Source: Flagellimonas lutimaris (GTDB lineage Bacteria; Bacteroidota; Bacteroidia; Flavobacteriales; Flavobacteriaceae). Taken from it: a stretch of DNA of 64,000 nt. The notes under the pieces were generated by a model. It ran no database searches. It worked only from the letters and a program-made list of their open reading frames with translations, and was not told the origin of the DNA. A program made the translations under genes and the position numbers. The stretch spans positions 149,215 to 213,214 of the forward strand of contig NZ_QXFH01000004.1 in the NCBI RefSeq assembly GCF_003581615.1, written 5' to 3'. Shown here piece after piece: positions 62,379-64,000 of the stretch. Every line of letters begins with the position of its first letter. The first letter of the stretch is position 1.

Positions 62379-63545
62379 TTACCGGTCCAAGAAAAGAAAG
62401 CCGGTGTATTCCAGCTCCAGGTCGTCCAAGGTGACCAGATAAAAATAAACACCTTCGGGCAAACCGGCACTTTGGTTTGTAATGAGGGTTCCCGTATTGG
62501 CGATTCCCCTGAACTCGTTGGTGTAATTGATTTTTTCAAAAACTTGTTGTCCGTATCGGTTAAAAATACGCACACTGTTATTAGGCGACTCTTCCAGACC
62601 GTCAATAATCCAAAAATCGTTGGTGCCATCCCCATTCGGACTCAAAAAATAATTACCCAAGGTGGGGTTATTAACCGCAAACGTATCGGTGGGCAATGGA
62701 ATGGTGCCAAAAGTAATGGCGGCATAATCACTTGGTAAAAAGGTTTCTGAGATAATAAATCCCTGCGTTAAATCACCACTAATGGCCGAATTGCCAATAA
62801 TCACCCATTGGTTGGACGATTTGCTCCATCCTACCACAATAATGGATTCCGCTGTGGCATTGGGTATGGCTCCCAAAGCACTCCGGGAGTTCCAAGAAAT
62901 GGTGACTTGGGCCGGTACATCACTCTGAACAATCCAGAATTCACGATCGGTAATGGAACCAATGTCCTGTACTTTTTCCTCCCTATCAAAGCTTTCCAAA
63001 ATGGAGGAAGGGCTGGACGGGTCTTCATAAAAGTAAGCACAGATGGCCAAAGGCGTGGTACTTTGGGAATTCAATGTTAATGGCCTAAGTTGTTGGCGAT
63101 CGCCCACGGGGAACGAAAACACATCACGGTTGTTCACTGCCGCAAAGCCCGTTACTTTGGAGGCATCGCTTTCACCGGTAAAAAAACCTTGGTCCATAAA
63201 ATTGAGGTATACCATTTGCCTGTTTGTAGGTGTTAGGAAATTACCGTAGATAAAATTTACGTTGTTCCGCACCATGATGGAGTTTTGTAGAAAAACATTG
63301 CCAACAGCCATAATCTCCGTGTCCCAAAGCGTAGGAGGGATGCTCCCCGAAACCAGTATCACATTATTGCCGTAAAATCCAACCAATCCTGTGGTTTGGT
63401 CAAAGTTGGCGTCGTTGATAAAGTTGGTGTGCAAACCGAGGTTCGCATTGTGGTGCACCTGCAGATTACCACTGTTATACAACCCACTTTGGGCCACAGC
63501 AAAGCTGACCGACAACAAAAACGCTATGTGGAGGAGGGTTTTCAA
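62379..63545 (-). CDS. T9SS type B sorted surface protein (CHU_C domain)
   Basis: 388 residues. Signal peptide KTLLHIAFLLSVSFAVAQ; the middle is a beta-rich, adhesin-like region; the C-terminus is a T9SS type B (gliding motility-associated) sorting domain: NYFLSPNGDGTNDFWIIDG, VRIFNRYGQQVFEK, GVYFYLVTLDDLE, FLFLDR. It should be exported by the type IX secretion system and exposed at the surface. The only possible start is TTG at 63545-63543, 2 bases after the stop of the upstream gene (TAA-AC-TTG), indicating translational coupling. Confidence 0.9.
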   Translation of the reverse strand: MKTLLHIAFLLSVSFAVAQSGLYNSGNLQVHHNANLGLHTNFINDANFDQTTGLVGFYGNNVILVSGSIPPTLWDTEIMAVGNVFLQNSIMVRNNVNFIYGNFLTPTNRQMVYLNFMDQGFFTGESDASKVTGFAAVNNRDVFSFPVGDRQQLRPLTLNSQSTTPLAICAYFYEDPSSPSSILESFDREEKVQDIGSITDREFWIVQSDVPAQVTISWNSRSALGAIPNATAESIIVVGWSKSSNQWVIIGNSAISGDLTQGFIISETFLPSDYAAITFGTIPLPTDTFAVNNPTLGNYFLSPNGDGTNDFWIIDGLEESPNNSVRIFNRYGQQVFEKINYTNEFRGIANTGTLITNQSAGLPEGVYFYLVTLDDLELEYTGFLFLDR

Positions 63546-63547
63546 GT

Positions 63548-64000
63548 TTATGGATTGTAGATAGTAAAAGACCAGATCTTATCAATTAATATTTTGTTTT
63601 GGACTGGAACTGTTACTGTTCCCCCACCTCCACCTATTACGGTAAAGGGTGTATCTGATGTAGTCAATTCTTTTATTTCAACTGTGAAACTATCACTAGC
63701 AACACTGTTAATATTTATAATTACATCGTTGGTTCCGTTACTTTCAACACTTGTGTTTATCACATAATTTGTGGTTCCTAAATCTGCAAAGTTAACAGTA
63801 TATATGCCGCTACCATCGGTATGAGTAACTGAAGTAATATTAAAATTACTTAAAGGTGTTGTTCCGGTAGCATCTATTTTTCCTGCTATGGAAGGGGAAA
63901 GAATATTGGAAATAGCGGTTGTGTTTGCCGCATTGCTTGCTGCGAGCTCATCGATTGCCGCTTGTGCCTCGGTAGCGGTAAGCCCCGATGTGGTGTTGTC
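63548..64000 (-). CDS. Partial gene: tail-fibre/beta-helix-like protein, C-terminal part
   Basis: The frame is open from the window edge (64000) to a TAA at 63548-63550, about 150 codons, so the 5' part lies outside. The first residues read TTSGLTATEAQAAIDELAA and ASNAANTTAI, a coiled-coil-like repeat often found in surface and tail-fibre proteins of Bacteroidota. The rest is beta-rich (NINSVASDSFTVEI, FTVIGGGGGTVTVPV) and ends SFTIYNP. The following T9SS-sorted gene starts 2 bases after its stop, so it probably belongs to the same surface-structure operon. Without the start no family can be fixed. Confidence 0.8.
   Translation of the reverse strand, partial: DNTTSGLTATEAQAAIDELAASNAANTTAISNILSPSIAGKIDATGTTPLSNFNITSVTHTDGSGIYTVNFADLGTTNYVINTSVESNGTNDVIININSVASDSFTVEIKELTTSDTPFTVIGGGGGTVTVPVQNKILIDKIWSFTIYNP

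Noticed and set aside
1..64000. Prophage, insertion sequence, integron or CRISPR array
   Set aside because: No transposase, integrase, phage structural gene set or direct-repeat array was seen; the fibre-like repeat at the right edge alone is not enough.

Overview
The window is a continuous piece of chromosome from a member of the Bacteroidota, almost certainly family Flavobacteriaceae (Muricauda/Allomuricauda-like; the genus is inferred from protein flavour only). Evidence: a 287-residue primary sigma factor without region 1.1, promoters of the TAnnTTTG (-7) type, a near absence of Shine-Dalgarno sequences, type IX secretion (T9SS) components and a T9SS-sorted adhesin-like protein, an Na+-NQR operon with its ApbE flavinyl transferase, and an AccD without the zinc ribbon. 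I saw no prophage, transposon, insertion sequence or CRISPR array.

Layout. 1-10.4 kb: the division and cell wall (dcw) cluster, all on the + strand and tightly overlapping: murE (3' end), mraY, murD, ftsW, murG, murC, ftsQ, ftsA, ftsZ, followed by a terminator, a yqeY-like gene and tRNA-Arg(UCG). 11-16.5 kb: an orphan hybrid histidine kinase, a YHS-domain protein, and an unexplained three-gene operon (DinB-like, NRDE/TANGO2-like, ATP-grasp). 16.5-20.4 kb: thiol/redox genes (glutathione peroxidase, DoxX, YpdA-like reductase), rpe and a secreted serine hydrolase. 20.6-26.2 kb: a catabolic operon behind a perfect LacI-type palindrome: IlvD/Edd-family sugar-acid dehydratase, GntP permease, FAH-family 2-keto-3-deoxy-acid dehydratase (frameshifted near its 3' end) and 2-oxoglutarate semialdehyde dehydrogenase. 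Together these fit a non-phosphorylative (Weimberg-type) route from a pentonate to 2-oxoglutarate.

26.3-32.2 kb: housekeeping genes on the - strand: rpoD, pnp, rpsO, accD, fbaA, with structured leaders in front of pnp and rpsO. 32.3-43.3 kb: a BamA/TamA-family lipoprotein, a SpoU methyltransferase, PorT-like protein, ubiE, trkA-trkH, an aminotransferase, a fatty acid desaturase, rsmG, and a 40-codon small ORF. 43.5-48.9 kb: creatininase-family protein, pruA, apaG, a DUF3667 membrane protein and a T9SS plug-type (DUF5103) protein. 49-56.6 kb: nqrABCDEF, a small conserved protein and apbE. 56.6-64 kb: methyltransferase, map, gpmI, an ankyrin-repeat protein, a tiny membrane protein (DUF6747-like), M48 and M15 peptidases, a T9SS type B sorted protein with a TTG start coupled to an upstream gene, and the 3' part of that upstream gene (tail-fibre-like repeat), cut by the window edge.

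The most interesting points are the frameshift in the sugar-acid operon and its operator, the three-gene DinB/NRDE/ATP-grasp operon, the 40-codon ORF, the structured pnp leader, the terminator placed directly in front of the gene after nqrF, and two -7 boxes so close to start codons (map, tamL-like) that leaderless mRNAs are predicted. Product names come from recognising motifs and family features by eye; no database search was run.
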